A stretch of 64,000 nt of DNA from Blasia pusilla (Eukaryota; Marchantiophyta; Marchantiopsida; Blasiales), in assembly GCA_050084515.1 (NCBI GenBank), contig CM114274.1:16182001-16246000 (forward strand), written 5' to 3'. Below are positions 34,492-46,299 of this stretch, piece by piece; within the stretch, counting starts at the first letter, position 1; each line of letters opens with the position of its first letter. The position numbers and the translations under genes are program-made. Below the pieces are notes generated by a model. It was not told where the DNA came from. It did no database searches and worked only from the letters and a program-made list of their open reading frames with translations.

Positions 34492-37400
34492 TCACCCAGT
34501 TGCTGATCCAAAGGCTTTTCCAAAAAATAGGAGCTGTAGTTGATCATAGCCTGAAAGCACCCCTGCTCCTGCAATTCCAAGAAGAATATTGGCAACCGTA
34601 CCCCGGAAGAGTGCAGTCACTCCCTCTTTAGCAATGATCTGCCGAAAAGCATCCACTGTGCCCTTATACTTCACAGCCTCACCAGAGGTCATCATCATCC
34701 TCCGACGGACTGTATCAAATGGATAAGCAACAATTCCAGCTACAGTGGTTACAGCCCAACCCAGGAGGAAACTACCAATGAAACTGTCCTGCAAAAACCA
34801 AAGAGCTCAAAAGTTAAACCGAGAGTAAAGATAAAATGCTGTCTGATATTCCCTCCAATACATACTTGGAGCCTCGCATATCCTTTTAAGCGATCCTTAT
34901 AGGAGAATCTCAGAATGAATCTAGGTATAGATTTCTCTTTCCTTGAACAATAGTGCAGGTTGAAATTCACACAGCAACATGTATAATCCCAGAGAAAGGA
35001 TCTCAGAGAAACGTAATCCAATTCCAAAAATAGGGGAATTGAATGGATACCCTAAGTTCTAAAAAGGCTTTGAGAAGGGTGGCACGGGTCTTGTTTCAAG
35101 CTGCTAAGACTGCATCCAATTCACTCCTCATTGAGTTGTGAGTAGAGACTCATTTACGGTAGTCCATCCATACTACTCGTAATCATAGGCCTGGCAAGTG
35201 CTTCAAACTAAGGCTTTAGGTCTGGTGGAAAGTGTAGTCTGGAGGACCCCATCTCACAAGAAAAATGAAGTATCATTGATTGGACTGCATGATCACCAAC
35301 CACAAATAACCACACAGTTGGACATCTAACGACAATACCAGATCTCCACACTTTACAGAAAGAGAATCATTTAAGTAAGAACCGCCAGAATGATAGTTGT
35401 GTAGTCCTTCCAACCGACACCGGCATCACAGCATAAGTCAACAACCAGGCAAACAAACAAAACAAAACCAAAAATTTGGAAAAGTGAGGAGCAAGCTGCA
35501 TAGTTATATGGATTTGTGCTATCAGGAGAAACAAAGCTGTAGGATTTGCATATCTGACACGTGGGGCAAAAGATGATGGCTAAAGCATTCCAACCCAGCT
35601 CATCATATGATCTCATTAAACTCTTTTGTTCTCTTATGTTCTAAAAAAACCAAAAAAGGTCAATGAGATCATATGAACACTTCCGCCATATTTCCTGTCA
35701 GATTGTGATTCCTTGTTTACTGAAGTAGGAAAGAGCCAACCCAGTAGTAGGCTTACAGTGTAGAGATAGCGTGTAATTTTGGTATTTTGGTTAGATGTCC
35801 ATAAGTACATATTACAAATCTGATCGAGAAAATACTGAGAAAATAATTGGGCACAGATAGTGGAAGTACCTCAAAGGATCCCACCAGAAGCACCGGCTTT
35901 ACAGAGTCATAAATTCCAAAGTAAAGTCCTCTATACACAATGATACCCACAACAGAAGCATTAAAACCTCTGTACAGCCCCACAACACCATCTGAAGCAA
36001 AAGTCTTTTGGTAAACATCAATCAGTCCATTGAACTGGCGCTGTCCACCTGTTTGCAAACTTTTTGCGTCATTGGTAAGGCGGGTACGAGCAAAGTCCAA
36101 AGAGTATACAAAGAGAGACGAAGCAGCACCAGCTGCTCCTCCAGACGCTAGATTTCCAGCAAACCATTTCCAATAACCATCCCTCTCTTTCTTGTAACCA
36201 AACAGGCCCTTGAAATAATCTTTGAAGGCAAAATTGAAGGCCTACACAGGACAATGGACAGGTCACCAAGTTTTAGCTGGAGAATTTTCACCGACTTCAA
36301 TTCTGTTCTTCCACGCAACAACCAGCCCTGGCGTTCCACAATCGACCTAGTTCAAGCTGATCGGACCGATCGACCTTACACCACGACTTCCAAATCTCAA
36401 CAAGATTGGCTGATCTGAATGGAGCTGATTGAAGTGGAGTGAAACTGCCAGACGATACCGATGCATGCAAACGAAAGTGTCTGGCCTGGAAAATTTATAT
36501 CTATCCGTTTTCGCTGGCTGAATTTGAAGGTTCCAAAAACAGAGATCGCTGCGGACTCGGAGGCGCAACACTACAGGACATCTGGAGATCGAATACGCCT
36601 CCAACCTCTTGATACTTCGAATTTTATCCAAGCTAAGTATACTTTCGTGAGAATGAAAGTACCTTGCTTGAAGATACACATTGCGACGCAACGCATGGCA
36701 CCTCTCGCAAAAGTGCAAAGCTTTGAGAACTGGGTTGACTTGACTTGAATTGAGTTGAATTGAATTGACTTGACTTGAATCGAAGGACAGAAATCCCCGT
36801 GGACCCAAGAGGGCAGTTGTGTCACGAACAGAGCGACTGTAAGTACTCACATCGCAATCCCAGTCATAACCTGGTTACAACCGCACCCACCTCGCCCCTC
36901 ATCTTGCTTGGACGGGTATGGGAGGGAGAAGAGGCTTGGGAGTGCAGGGGACAGGTGGGAGACGAGCTTGAGCGCGTACTGAAGAGGGTGTGAGTGGGGA
37001 GCTTCCAGGTATCCGCCAAGAAGCTCTTCACAACGCAGTCGACCTGACTTGAAATAAAGGCCCCAAAATACGCGACTACTAGATGCAGTGATTGTTGCCG
37101 CAGCTTTGGGAAATGACGCGCGGTAAATAGGCTCATACATTTCGGAGTGGAGTGTGAATGGTTCTTTCTGCTGTGAATTCATGTCACGAAACCGTGCGGA
37201 AGGCGACAAGGGGTTGGTTAGAGAAGGCACCTGAGTAGGAAAGTAGCGAATGACGTTGGTGAAGTTTCCTCTCCAAAGAGCAAGAGTGCCCTCCTCTCGC
37301 AAAATTCTCGTAAAGCAATCACCAATTCCCTTGTATGGATGTGCGAGGCGACCTGCTTTGATCAACTCGCCCTGATTCTGTACAAGTAACTTGACTCTTT

Positions 37401-37722
37401 CAATCGGAGCAGCGACAGTCTTGGATACTGCTGCTGACACTCCTCCCATCATAAAATCGATGATAAATGTATGATGCGTAATCTCCGCAGGGGTCGGTAT
37501 AAACATCGGGTTGAGAATCGGGCTTCTTGTGTGACAATAATTGAAAACCTCCGAGGGCATATTGACAAGAGGTGGTTCGCAAGGACGACGGGTGGAAATT
37601 CCACGGTAGGTCGAGAAAATGCTGTTTAATGCCGTCCCATTCCCACAAGACGTCAGGATTCGCTCGTATATTTCGCTTCTTTGGAACGCTTGTGGAGCGA
37701 AGCGCTCTGGACCCTCAGCCAT
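34492..37722 (-). CDS. Mitochondrial ADP/ATP carrier (adenine nucleotide translocase)
   Basis: Inner-membrane carrier that exchanges cytosolic ADP for matrix ATP. Exons 37722-37231, 36241-35870 and 34788-34492 join in phase 0 with GT-AG introns and give 386 residues, including the N-terminal extension typical of plant carriers. Three repeats of the mitochondrial carrier fold are present with their P-x-[DE]-x-x-[RK]-like helix motifs: APIERVK, a degenerate SLDFARTR and [15 protein letters not shown] at residues 316-321 is the diagnostic ADP/ATP carrier signature. Each exon codes roughly one carrier repeat. The frame runs back to a GTG at 37788, but the ATG at 37722 (MAEGPERF) is the first AUG in frame. 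Introns are 989 and 1,081 bp. Nothing suggests a pseudogene. Confidence 0.95.
36731..36782. repeat. Minisatellite of TTGACTTGAAT-like units in ADP/ATP carrier intron 1
   Basis: Five-base words TTGAC, TTGAA and TTGAG alternate about ten times (TGACTTGACTTGAATTGAGT and so on), giving overlapping short frames rich in Ser-Ile-Gln on the minus strand that should not be taken as exons. Confidence 0.85.
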
Positions 37723-40700
37723 TCTCGTGGTCTGGTTCCTCGTCCTCAATCCAGCCCCAAAGTTCCGTCGGTGAGCGACTGAATCCACTCCTGCATTGGA
37801 GGACTATCAGACGTATGTCTCTACTGTCCTCGACGAGAGCCCTCCCGGCCTAATTCAGAATTGAAACGCGGCAAGTTTCTTCTGCATCCCGCCACAACTC
37901 GACTGTCGCTTCTCCCTCTGCAAATGAGCGAATCCCCTGCTCTTCCCGGAGGTCCTCACTCTCCTCACGCACACAGCCAAACGCAGGGAGGAGACATCAA
38001 CCAAAGCTGGCCATGAACCAGGAAAAGAAATACTCTGACATGAAGCGATCCAGCGATCCATTCGCGGATCGGACTACTGACCTTTTTCGCTTTACCTCAC
38101 CCCCCGCCCCCGCCCCCGCCCCCGCCCCCACCATCACAACCGTCCCCCATCCGCCATATCTTCAGCTATCCCCAACCAGTCCGGCCCGACCTCCGCGGCT
38201 ATGGGACATTTCACGAATCCGTTTGCTACAGAGGATCAGGCCACGAGCTCCACCTCATCATCTTGGCCACTCCTCTCAGCAAATGCTATTCCTTTCCTCA
38301 GTTCCATCGCCAAGAGCTCGTCGTGTGTCTGCCTGTTGCAGGCATGCTCCAGAAAAGACAAATTGGATCGGTTCAAAAGAAGACTTTCTACGCCATAGCA
38401 CATGAACCCTAAAACCTACCCGCTTCCATAAACATTTCAAACCTCGAGCCTGCGGGAAGAATTATTTATAGAAATCATCCAATTTACGAAACCCATTTGT
38501 CAAACGTTGACACGAATCTCCGAGTCACGCATCATCCTTGCTCCGCCGCTGCGTTCGGCCACCTTATCTGTGCGTTGCTGATCCGTTGTTCCTCCTCCGT
38601 GATTCCTCGACTAAGCACACTTTCCGAAAGGATCCGCGTGATCAGTGAAGTGAGTAAAAAATCGCTCTGCCAACTGTTATCCTAATCTCCCGCTCCACAG
38701 TCTCAGTTCTCCGCCGCTGCTTTGACCATTCCGTCGTTTCCTGTTCTGCTTGCTGTTACGCTGTAGCATGAGTACGCGCTTTCAGTGTTTTCAATTTCGT
38801 TTTAATCATGGAATCCGTGGGATCATGCGGCGTTTCCGACCCTAAACTGACTTCCGCGCCTGTGATTTGACCGCTTCCTCTTCCTCGAATTCGCCTCTGT
38901 ACCCTCTTCCCCACCTGTGCACAATTCCGAAACAGATTACCGATTGACTCCTCCCCATCTTCCACCCTAAATCCCCGGCCAACACTCCAGACCGCTCCTC
39001 CGCCTCCGAATTCGCAACATGCGGCAAATTCGGCCGATTCGGCCGATTCGACTTCATGGAAACTCAGAAAATCCTCCGCGCATCCGAACGTCTGCAGAAT
39101 CCGTCGCCATTGCTTCAATTCCCTCATTCGGATCCATTCTTTCATCCAATTGCACATTCGCGTTCTCCGGATCTGATGAATTCGTCTCTCTCTCTCTCTC
39201 CACTTCGCATCGCTCTACGGATCTCCTGCGGATTGGACAGAACCAGTGGATGCCGTCCGTCGACTTGCGACTTCCGCTCCCTCCTAATGTTCAAACGTGA
39301 CGGAATTAACCCGACGGCAAGTTGTGGACCCAAAATGTACAGGGTATTTTGTGTGAAAATAAGAAAAGGACAGTCAAATTTTTTTTTCTTCGTATTGGAA
39401 GTTACTTATCTGTATTTTATTCTAGACGCCGCCAACTAAAAAACGTAGCCGACATGGAAGAAATGACCGTTGGGTTCACACGAGTGAGCTTTTTTACTAA
39501 TAACTATTATTTAAAATTATTGAAAAAAAAATTGGTATCATCCGAAGAGGACAAATCCTCTTTCGAACGTCCTTAACAAACAACCGTTTGGAAGAATTGC
39601 ACACCGTTTTCAGTTCCCGTTTCCTCATACGAGGCTTCGCCGTAACCATGGCATCTGGGGGCCTCCTAACTTGGCCATAGTCCTGATTGGGGGCCTCCTC
39701 ACTTGGCCATAGTCCTGATTTGAGTTGCCCTAGTACTGCCACCCTATGGCAGCAAGAAGCATTTTAATAAGATTTCTTCTTGAAATTTCACAAAGGATAG
39801 ATTTTTATTTCTGTCCTTCATACAGAAGTTCCTTGGTCTTGAGCATAGTGTTCAAAATTCTTATGGAAGAGTGACGACATTAGGCATACATACATTGAAC
39901 TAAGCACAAACGTGTGGATGATGTAGGTTTAAGGAAAGAAGGGAGATTTTTTTTCTTTTTTAAAAAGAAAATTTAATATTAAATTACACTCCCTTGCGAC
40001 ACACGGAACTGGATTTGCGCAAAATCCTTTTAAATTTAAGAAAACCCCATTACTTGATATTTTCTTATTTTTAAAAAAACTTCACTTCTTTTAATACATT
40101 TGAATTTTGGTCTCAAGAACAACCTTAACCCTTTACTAGAGATGAACCTAAAATCCATAGAGGATACTTATGACACATTGCACTATAGCTACCTGCAAAA
40201 ATCCACTTGATGAAATCTCACAACAATTAAGATTCTAGGACCACATTCTATGGGCGTAGCGATGCTGAATTTCCTACGTCCAAAAGTTGAACATCCTAAA
40301 GACCCTCGTCTATATGATTAACATAATAGAAGATGGACGTTGAAAACCCTCTTCCAATCTTTTAAGAAAACTTGTATTATTTTTTATCAAATAATTAAAT
40401 TAAGAGGACCAAAAATTTAACCAATAGAAAAACTTCACATATGATTGTGAGATTATATATAAAACCTTCTGTTATGTTGTCGGATGATAAACGAATTTTC
40501 GTTGTGTTATCTCTTCGACGACCTCGGGGGCCGTCCATGGGATCGGTCCGTCCCTTAATCCGACAATTTAATTTCCATTTATTATTTTAAGTTTTAGTTA
40601 ACAACTTTGGATACGACAAATTCTGAAAATTCCTCCGTTTGCCTTACGAAAACTTGTCGGTCCTCGCAAGACACGGGGACCCGCTATGCAGGACATTTTC

Positions 40701-41636
40701 GAACATGACGGGGCCACGCATGGGACCCGCTATCAGGGATGTTCAAAGTAGAGACCCGCGCCGTGCCAGTGCACGTGTACGCTTAGGATTCAACATGGGA
40801 GGGGAGGGATCGCGGATACTGGGTCCGACGTTGCGCTGGCGACACGTGTCTGGTTACTTGCGAGTGCGACTGGAGTCTGGACCAGAAGTAGAAGACCAAT
40901 GGTGCCTATGTCAGCCTGTTTGTCTTCTATAACAGACAGCATGAGGCTGTCGGTGCTCATCTAGCCGTCAATTCTGAGGCTGTCTACGACTCAGATTACT
41001 CCACCAGACATATGGACGCCAACAGCCGTCCCTTGCGCCCGCTCTCTGCCCCACAATCCTTGGTCGAAAACCATGACACGTGCAGCTCGCCCATTTGCTC
41101 AGGTGTGGAAAATCTATACTACTAACATGGGGGCTTATTAATTGTAGAAAAGAAAAAACGAGGTTAAATTATAAGAGGTGAAGGGTTAATAATAAAAATC
41201 TTACTATCATGCAGTAAGGACGTGATATTTTTTCTTTCTGAATTAGATGAACCTTGTTTTCCTTCCTAATCACTTGTACCCCATTTTCCTCCGGAGTCCG
41301 ATCTATTTCTTTACTCTTATCTATTTTTTTCATTGTGTCGTGTTGTGCTCTATATGTCTTATTTGATTTGACTTTGTGGATGCTCAATGTCGTTACACGT
41401 GGTTTCGATAAATCAGTTCTTGTGGGAAGCAAACCCTCTTGAGTGCAGATAAATGTACTCATTTTCCCTACTTTGGAGAAAGAAGTGGACAACATGAATT
41501 GACTACCATTCTAACGGAGGAGTGAGTGGAGGAGGCATAGGCGAAAGTGGGGTGGTGATACAAAATCTGATTGCAGTCAACCACCAGGAAGGAGGGGCAA
41601 CCAAAGGAAGAATATCTCTCTCTCTCTTTCTCTTCT
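37723..41636. other. Carrier upstream region and gene-free gap
   Basis: The first part is GC-rich and should hold the carrier promoter and leader. A short CCCCCG repeat (about 38100-38128) gives a Pro-Ala frame on the plus strand. From about 39.4 kb the sequence is AT-rich with no frame of note. I see no domain on either strand. Confidence 0.5.
39657..39720. repeat. Two-copy 32-bp tandem duplication
   Basis: Units at 39657-39688 and 39689-39720, each beginning GGGGGCCTCCT and ending CATAGTCCTGATT, differ at one base. A recent local duplication. Confidence 0.92.
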
Positions 41637-41838
41637 CGTGCGCATACACATCGCTACACAACATACATCGCTGTCACCGAACACACACACAAACACGCAC
41701 CATCCCATGCTAACTCATGGCATCCAACCAACGAGACAAGAAGTACCAAAATATCTCCAATCGCCCCCCTAGCTGGTGGTTAGGTCCCTCTAACTCCAGA
41801 TAGCCATCTATCCCTACCTACCATAACATACATCTCTC
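41637..41838 (-). repeat. 3' LTR of right gypsy element (approximate ends)
   Basis: It aligns in reverse complement with 7458-7647, with small indels and substitutions. The start GAGATGTATG and the end GCGCACGA are shared. The LTR is short for a gypsy element (about 200 bp). Exact terminal dinucleotides are not certain. Confidence 0.65.
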
Positions 41839-41932
41839 GGACGCTAAGACCAAGAAGGCCACGTGCTCATGTGGCCCCATCGCTAGACGCCTTCTTGTCA
41901 TCCACACAAGTCAGAATGTAGAACTACCTACG

Positions 41933-42048
41933 CTATGTACATCTGGGACACATCCTTCGTCCCTGAGGAACCCTAGTGAGAGGTGGCGTCAAACATGCCA
42001 TATGCCATCCCCTCGAATATCCATCACAGACTAGCATAGTGGTTGGAC
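41933..42048 (-). pseudogene. PHD finger fragment of right gypsy polyprotein
   Basis: It reads MLVCDGYSRGWHMAC, LTPPLTRVPQGRRMCPRC, then a stop. It is the same C-terminal finger as at 7197-7355, but the fourth ligand Cys is Tyr and the invariant Trp before the last CxxC is Arg. The N-terminal CxxC pair is lost at the inversion breakpoint near 42048. Confidence 0.82.
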
Positions 42049-42622
42049 TACTTCGCGAGATCATCTTGAGGCGGATGGACTATCGGAGCGGGTTGTGCAT
42101 ACGGTGAAGAGAGGACTACGCAAGTATGGCTTGCAGAGAGGTCATCTAGGAGATTGGGACCTCCAATTGCTGTGGTTGGAAATGGGATACAGATTCATGA
42201 GGCATGCATCCTTAGACTCTTTCTCACCGTACTTGCTTTTGTATGTCCGAGAGCTAGATTTAGCTGCAGCCATTCATCGAGATGTTGGTGAGGTGTTGAA
42301 CCTTGATGACCTTGATGTATGGATGCGAACATGTTCACAGAGGGCTGAATTTTTCCGGAGAGTGATGCCCATTTCGTTTGAGAACTTGGCGATTGCGCAA
42401 TATCGGGATACATTGAGGTATGCGACTATACGGGGATGTGGTTATCGACCTACTATCCGGAGGTTTCATCAAGGAGACTGTGTCTACTTGCAGCAGACGG
42501 CACCCACGACGTTGGATGTGACTGGAGGGCGCACCATCTTGAGAGTGCGTGAGGTTTTGCCATCACGTGTTCTCTTATTGGAGGGACGCGATGGTATGGT
42601 TTGGAAGGACCATGTGCGTAGT
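42049..42622 (+). pseudogene. Inverted integrase C-terminal segment of the gypsy element
   Basis: A plus-strand frame (42095-42658) carries GLRKYGLQRGHLGDWDLQ, SFSPYLLLYVRE, RRFHQGDCVYLQQ and LLLEGRDGMVWKDHV, matching 6565-7125 of the left copy almost residue for residue. The rest of the element is on the minus strand, so this block has been flipped. It keeps a Trp at DLQLLWLEMGY and at LDVWMR, where the left copy has TAG stops. Confidence 0.88.
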
Positions 42623-42780
42623 TCTCTCCTTTTGAAACTTGGCACTTTCAACAAATAATATTTTTCACCTTTTAAACCAATAGGATCATTCGAAATCAAT
42701 TTTAAATGATATTTGAAAAAATTGAGAATTAATGTGGAAGGTGATTTAAACCTATGCATAGCACGAGCTTATATCAGTAC
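42623..42780 (+). mobile_element. Possible small non-autonomous Helitron at the inversion boundary
   Basis: It begins TCTCTCCTTTTGAAACTTGG right where gypsy similarity stops and ends with ATGCATAGCACGAGCTTATATCAGT, the same ATGCATAGCACGAG string found at the Helitron-like end at 27.66 kb. The 3' end lacks a clean CTRR, so the call is tentative. The sequence is AT-rich and has no coding potential. Confidence 0.35.
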
Positions 42781-43250
42781 TAAAAATGGATGTGAATCAC
42801 ACTCTCTTGACCTTGTTTGCAAAGAATAAATTCATGATCACTACCATAGTCAGAGAGTTTTATATATATAATGTCTAACGAGGACTCAATATTTAAGTCA
42901 CGAGTCAAGGTCCAAGGTTGATTTTCATAATTGGTCCACCTGGATTTGATTTGGTGTCCAAACCCTAAAGCCAATCCTCAGTTTGGCCATTTGCGTAGTC
43001 AATTCATTGATGCCGGATTTCTCCCCATCCTTCTTGGTCTTGCAAGCAGGGCTCACACACTTGCGACTCTCCGTCTTCACGCTCTTGTCCTTATATCCCT
43101 TCCCTGAGGACGAAGATCTTTTTGGGCGTCTTGCCCTCTTCTTGCTTTTGCCCTTGGAGTCTTCCTCAAACTCCTAGTCTTCGTAGGTACTGCCTGACAA
43201 AGTAACTGAAGATTCAAACGAAGACAAAGAACTAGTACGTTTCCTTTGAT
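42781..43250 (-). other. Foreign insert within the gypsy integrase, possibly from another retroelement gag
   Basis: It separates the integrase core (broken after LIDI at about 43250) from its inverted tail. Minus-strand frames include a Lys/Arg/Ser-rich stretch and CVSPACKTKKDGEKSG-INELT, which resembles a linker seen in gag proteins of other gypsy-type elements. The match is short and the origin remains open. Confidence 0.3.
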
Positions 43251-44142
43251 GTCGATCAGTGCTTGATCACACATGGCTTGAAACTCCATGGTCTGTCAAC
43301 ACCTCAATTGGTGTGCCGTAATGACTCAGCACTCAATCTAGGAAGGCATACGCTACTCCCTCACTCGCTTTGTCAGGAAATGCAACCAACTCTATCCACT
43401 TCGAGAAGTGCTCGACCATTTCCAACACATTACGACTATGGCGCTCCGTCAAAGGCAAAGGTCCTGCAAAATCCAAACTCCATCTATAACCTAAATCCAT
43501 GATTGGAAGTGGATGAAACTGTGGAGTCGGAGGATTGAACAATGCTCAGACTTGATCAAACACCATGCATCTGGCAACAAACTGCTAAACGTCAATCTGA
43601 ATGCCTCGCCACCAATATTGAATCTGGAGCAAGTTGTACATCCCCTTCACTCCAAAATGACCCAACTCCTCGTGGGCATGACGCACCAAATGTGCTCTCT
43701 GCAAAGGATGAGGCACTACACGCATTCTACCATCCTCCCACACTCGCAACACATGTGTTCCCTCCCACCGGAGCCGTCTGGCTCGTTGTAGGATCCGATC
43801 CCGCTCTGTAGCATCCACTATGCTCGTGACGCTGCCAATACGCAGGTACTCCAAGACCACTCCATCGTCATGAATGTCTCGGCCACTTGTCATCTCCTCA
43901 CCAACCTTTGGATCTAAGGACTCTCCATCAGACCTCGCCATCAAAGTCTCAGCAATCTGGCTCTCCATAGCCAACAAGCCCAAATAGGCTGACGCATGCC
44001 ATTGTGGCACCAACTCCTCATCACTCTCACTATGCCAACAAGCTCCAGTCGCATCTCGCTGACTCGAGCATAGGTTACGGCTCAAACCATCTGCATCCTG
44101 GTTGAGCGTCCTAGGTCTATGCACCAACAAGAAGTCATACTC
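43251..44142 (-). pseudogene. Gypsy integrase N-terminal and core region (right copy)
   Basis: The zinc domain reads HAHEELGHFGVKGMYNLLQI and YWWRGI; the core follows with LGYRWSLDFAGPLPLTERHS (first Asp) and IEVLTDHG (second Asp), breaking after DQALID. The Glu-containing part is in the inverted block. The preceding VHRPRTLNQDADGLSRN links it to RNase H. Confidence 0.88.
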
Positions 44143-45501
44143 CTACAACAAAAGAGGCCACTTGGAAAGCTTCCCTATAAGCTTGTCGGACTCCATCAAC
44201 CACTTAAGTGGTTGATGATCAGTAATGATGGTAAAGGGATTGCCGAATAGATAACATCTGAAATGTGCGACAACCCACACTGCAGCCAAGCACTCACCCT
44301 CATACAAGCTATACTTCACCTCTGTAGGGTTGTTCACGCGACTAGCATAAGCCACCACGAACTCTCTACCATCATCGTTATGTTGGATGAGCACAACTCC
44401 AAGCCCCAATATGCTCCAATTGGTATGCAACTGGAAAGGACGTCCCCTGATCGGTCTCCTCAGTATGGGCCTAGACGTCAATCTGTCCTTGAGCAGCTGA
44501 AATGCTCTCTCCTGCTCATCCCCCCAGTGCCACTCTTGATCCACTTTGGTCAGCAAGGTTAGCGACTTCATAATCTAATTGAAACCCTTGATGTATCGTC
44601 GATAGAAGTTCGCCAATCCCATGAATCCACAAACTCGACTCACATCTCTAGGGCGTGGAATGCGTGAAATAGCCTCTACCTTTTTTTGCTGCATACCAAG
44701 GCCACCTGGATATATCGTATAACCCAAGTACTCAATCTGGTCGTAGAAGAACTTGCACTTGCTTGGATGTAGCTTCAACCCATGTAACTGCAATCGTCGA
44801 AACACCTCCTCTAGATGTCGCTCATGCTCTTCAACCATGGCCCTAAAGACTATGATGTCATCAATATAACACCTAGGAAAATCCAGACCTACCAAGATCC
44901 TATCCATGACCCTCTGAAACTCAGTTGGGGCATTCTTTAATCCAAATGGTAAGAATCGCCAGTGGTACAAGCTATCCTTCATGTGAGAATTGATGCCCCA
45001 AAATGCCGTCTTCTGCCTATCGTCCAATCTGATAGGCAGCTGATGGTATCCGGATCAAAGATCTAACGAACTGAAGACCTTTGCATGCCCGATAGCATCA
45101 AACATCTCCTCAGGGATGGGCATGGCATACCTATCGGACTTCGTCTGTCGATTGATCGGTCGATAATCTCCACACATCCGCCTATCCGTCCAGTTGCCGT
45201 GCACATCCTTCTTGGATGCATACTCTCCATGCGACATCTCCACTAGTCATGCTCCAACCAAGTCCTGGCTCTTACTCTGAATCACAACCCTCTCCATGCC
45301 ATTGTACCCGTAGGATCGTCGGAAGATTGGCGTGTCACTCGATAACTCAATGCGAATCCCTGGACCCTTCAACGTACCCAAATCATGCATACTAAATGCA
45401 AAACAACTCATATAATTCCTAAGAAACTGATGTATCCTGCGCCGCTCTCCTCCTATCAACTTAGGGCCCATTATTGAAGATTGAGTTACAGTCAAACTCA
45501 T
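44143..45501 (-). pseudogene. Gypsy reverse transcriptase and RNase H (right copy)
   Basis: It starts after the copia insertion with GPKLIGGERRRIHQFL, then RMCGDYRPINRQT, FSSLDL (a stop follows), GYHQLPIRLDD, FLPFGLKNAPTEFQRVMDRIL and the intact catalytic YIDD at 44868-44857. RNase H blocks: FQLHT, GLGVVL-QHNDDG, YASRVNNP, YEGECLAAVW, FTIITDHQPLKWLM. The catalytic residues that I can place are kept, unlike the left copy (YIDV). Confidence 0.9.
45467..45471. repeat. Target-site duplication CCCAT (left side of right copia element)
   Basis: Identical to 50339-50343; together they flank the copia element exactly. Confidence 0.92.
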
Positions 45502-45783
45502 GAGACACCTAAATTGCTATATTTGGTACTCACAAGATGTAGGGAAGCTTAATCTTGGTTAGTCAATTAAGCACGATTATCTTAAGTATGGTTAGTTAAT
45601 CACAGTTAGTCTAACTCGAGACTCTGGTTAAGGGTAGGGTTAGGGTTGCTTGTACATACCCTATATAATTGAGAAAAGGACCAGTCTCAACTCATTCTTT
45701 CATTGCAAATTTTGTTCTCCATGGTGGTATGTGTGTCTGAGAGTCGTTTTCCACCAGTTATGCTTGTTTAGTAATTTTCCACA
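45472..45783 (+). repeat. 5' LTR of right copia element
   Basis: 312 bp, ending at the primer binding site. It resembles 4231-4542 in reverse complement. The LTR carries a TATATAA-like box (CCTATATAATTGAG) about 120 bp from its end, a candidate promoter for element transcription. Confidence 0.93.
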
Positions 45784-45795
45784 TGGTATCAGAGC
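45784..45795 (+). other. Primer binding site of right copia element
   Basis: TGGTATCAGAGC directly follows the LTR, complementary to initiator methionine tRNA. Confidence 0.92.
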
Positions 45796-46299
45796 GGGAG
45801 GAGAACATCACTTGAAATTCTTGGTGTTTGAAGAGAGAAGAGAGGCAAGAGAAGGAAAATTTTCAGTTTGGGAGAAGAAAATTTTATTCAGAGCTCAGTG
45901 GGTGCAGATTTCAGGTGGAGCTTTGACGGTGATAAAAGTTTGGAGGCATTTTTTAGGGCTTTCTTGGTCGTTTCAGCCGTTTGGGTCCGCTTCAGCTAGA
46001 ATGATGCCAAAGTCTGGTTCTAGCGGTCTTGTAGAGCTCATCGAGAGCTTTCCAACGCATCCAAAATCGCTCGATTCTGACACTCTGAGCTCTTGCACTA
46101 GCAATTTCAGTGTAGGAAAGTGTAATTAGTGAAGAAAAGTTGTGCAGTTTGCTCTCTACAAGCCAATTTCGACTAAGTCTTTCATACAGTTGATCAACTT
46201 TGGCAAATTTCAGGTCGATTTCTGTGTAGGAGTGGTTTATGCTTCAATTGGAGGAATGGAAAGCATGAAATTACGTTTTTGTGAGTGAAATCGTTTATC

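Noticed and set aside
36347-36850. 167-codon frame opposite and inside the ADP/ATP carrier gene
   Set aside because: It lies wholly within intron 1 and spans the TTGAC minisatellite; no domain.
36847-37230. Extension of the carrier exon 1 frame past 37231
   Set aside because: The frame stays open into the intron, but carrier homology stops at PTQ and resumes at exon 2 AFNFAFKD with correct GT-AG sites.
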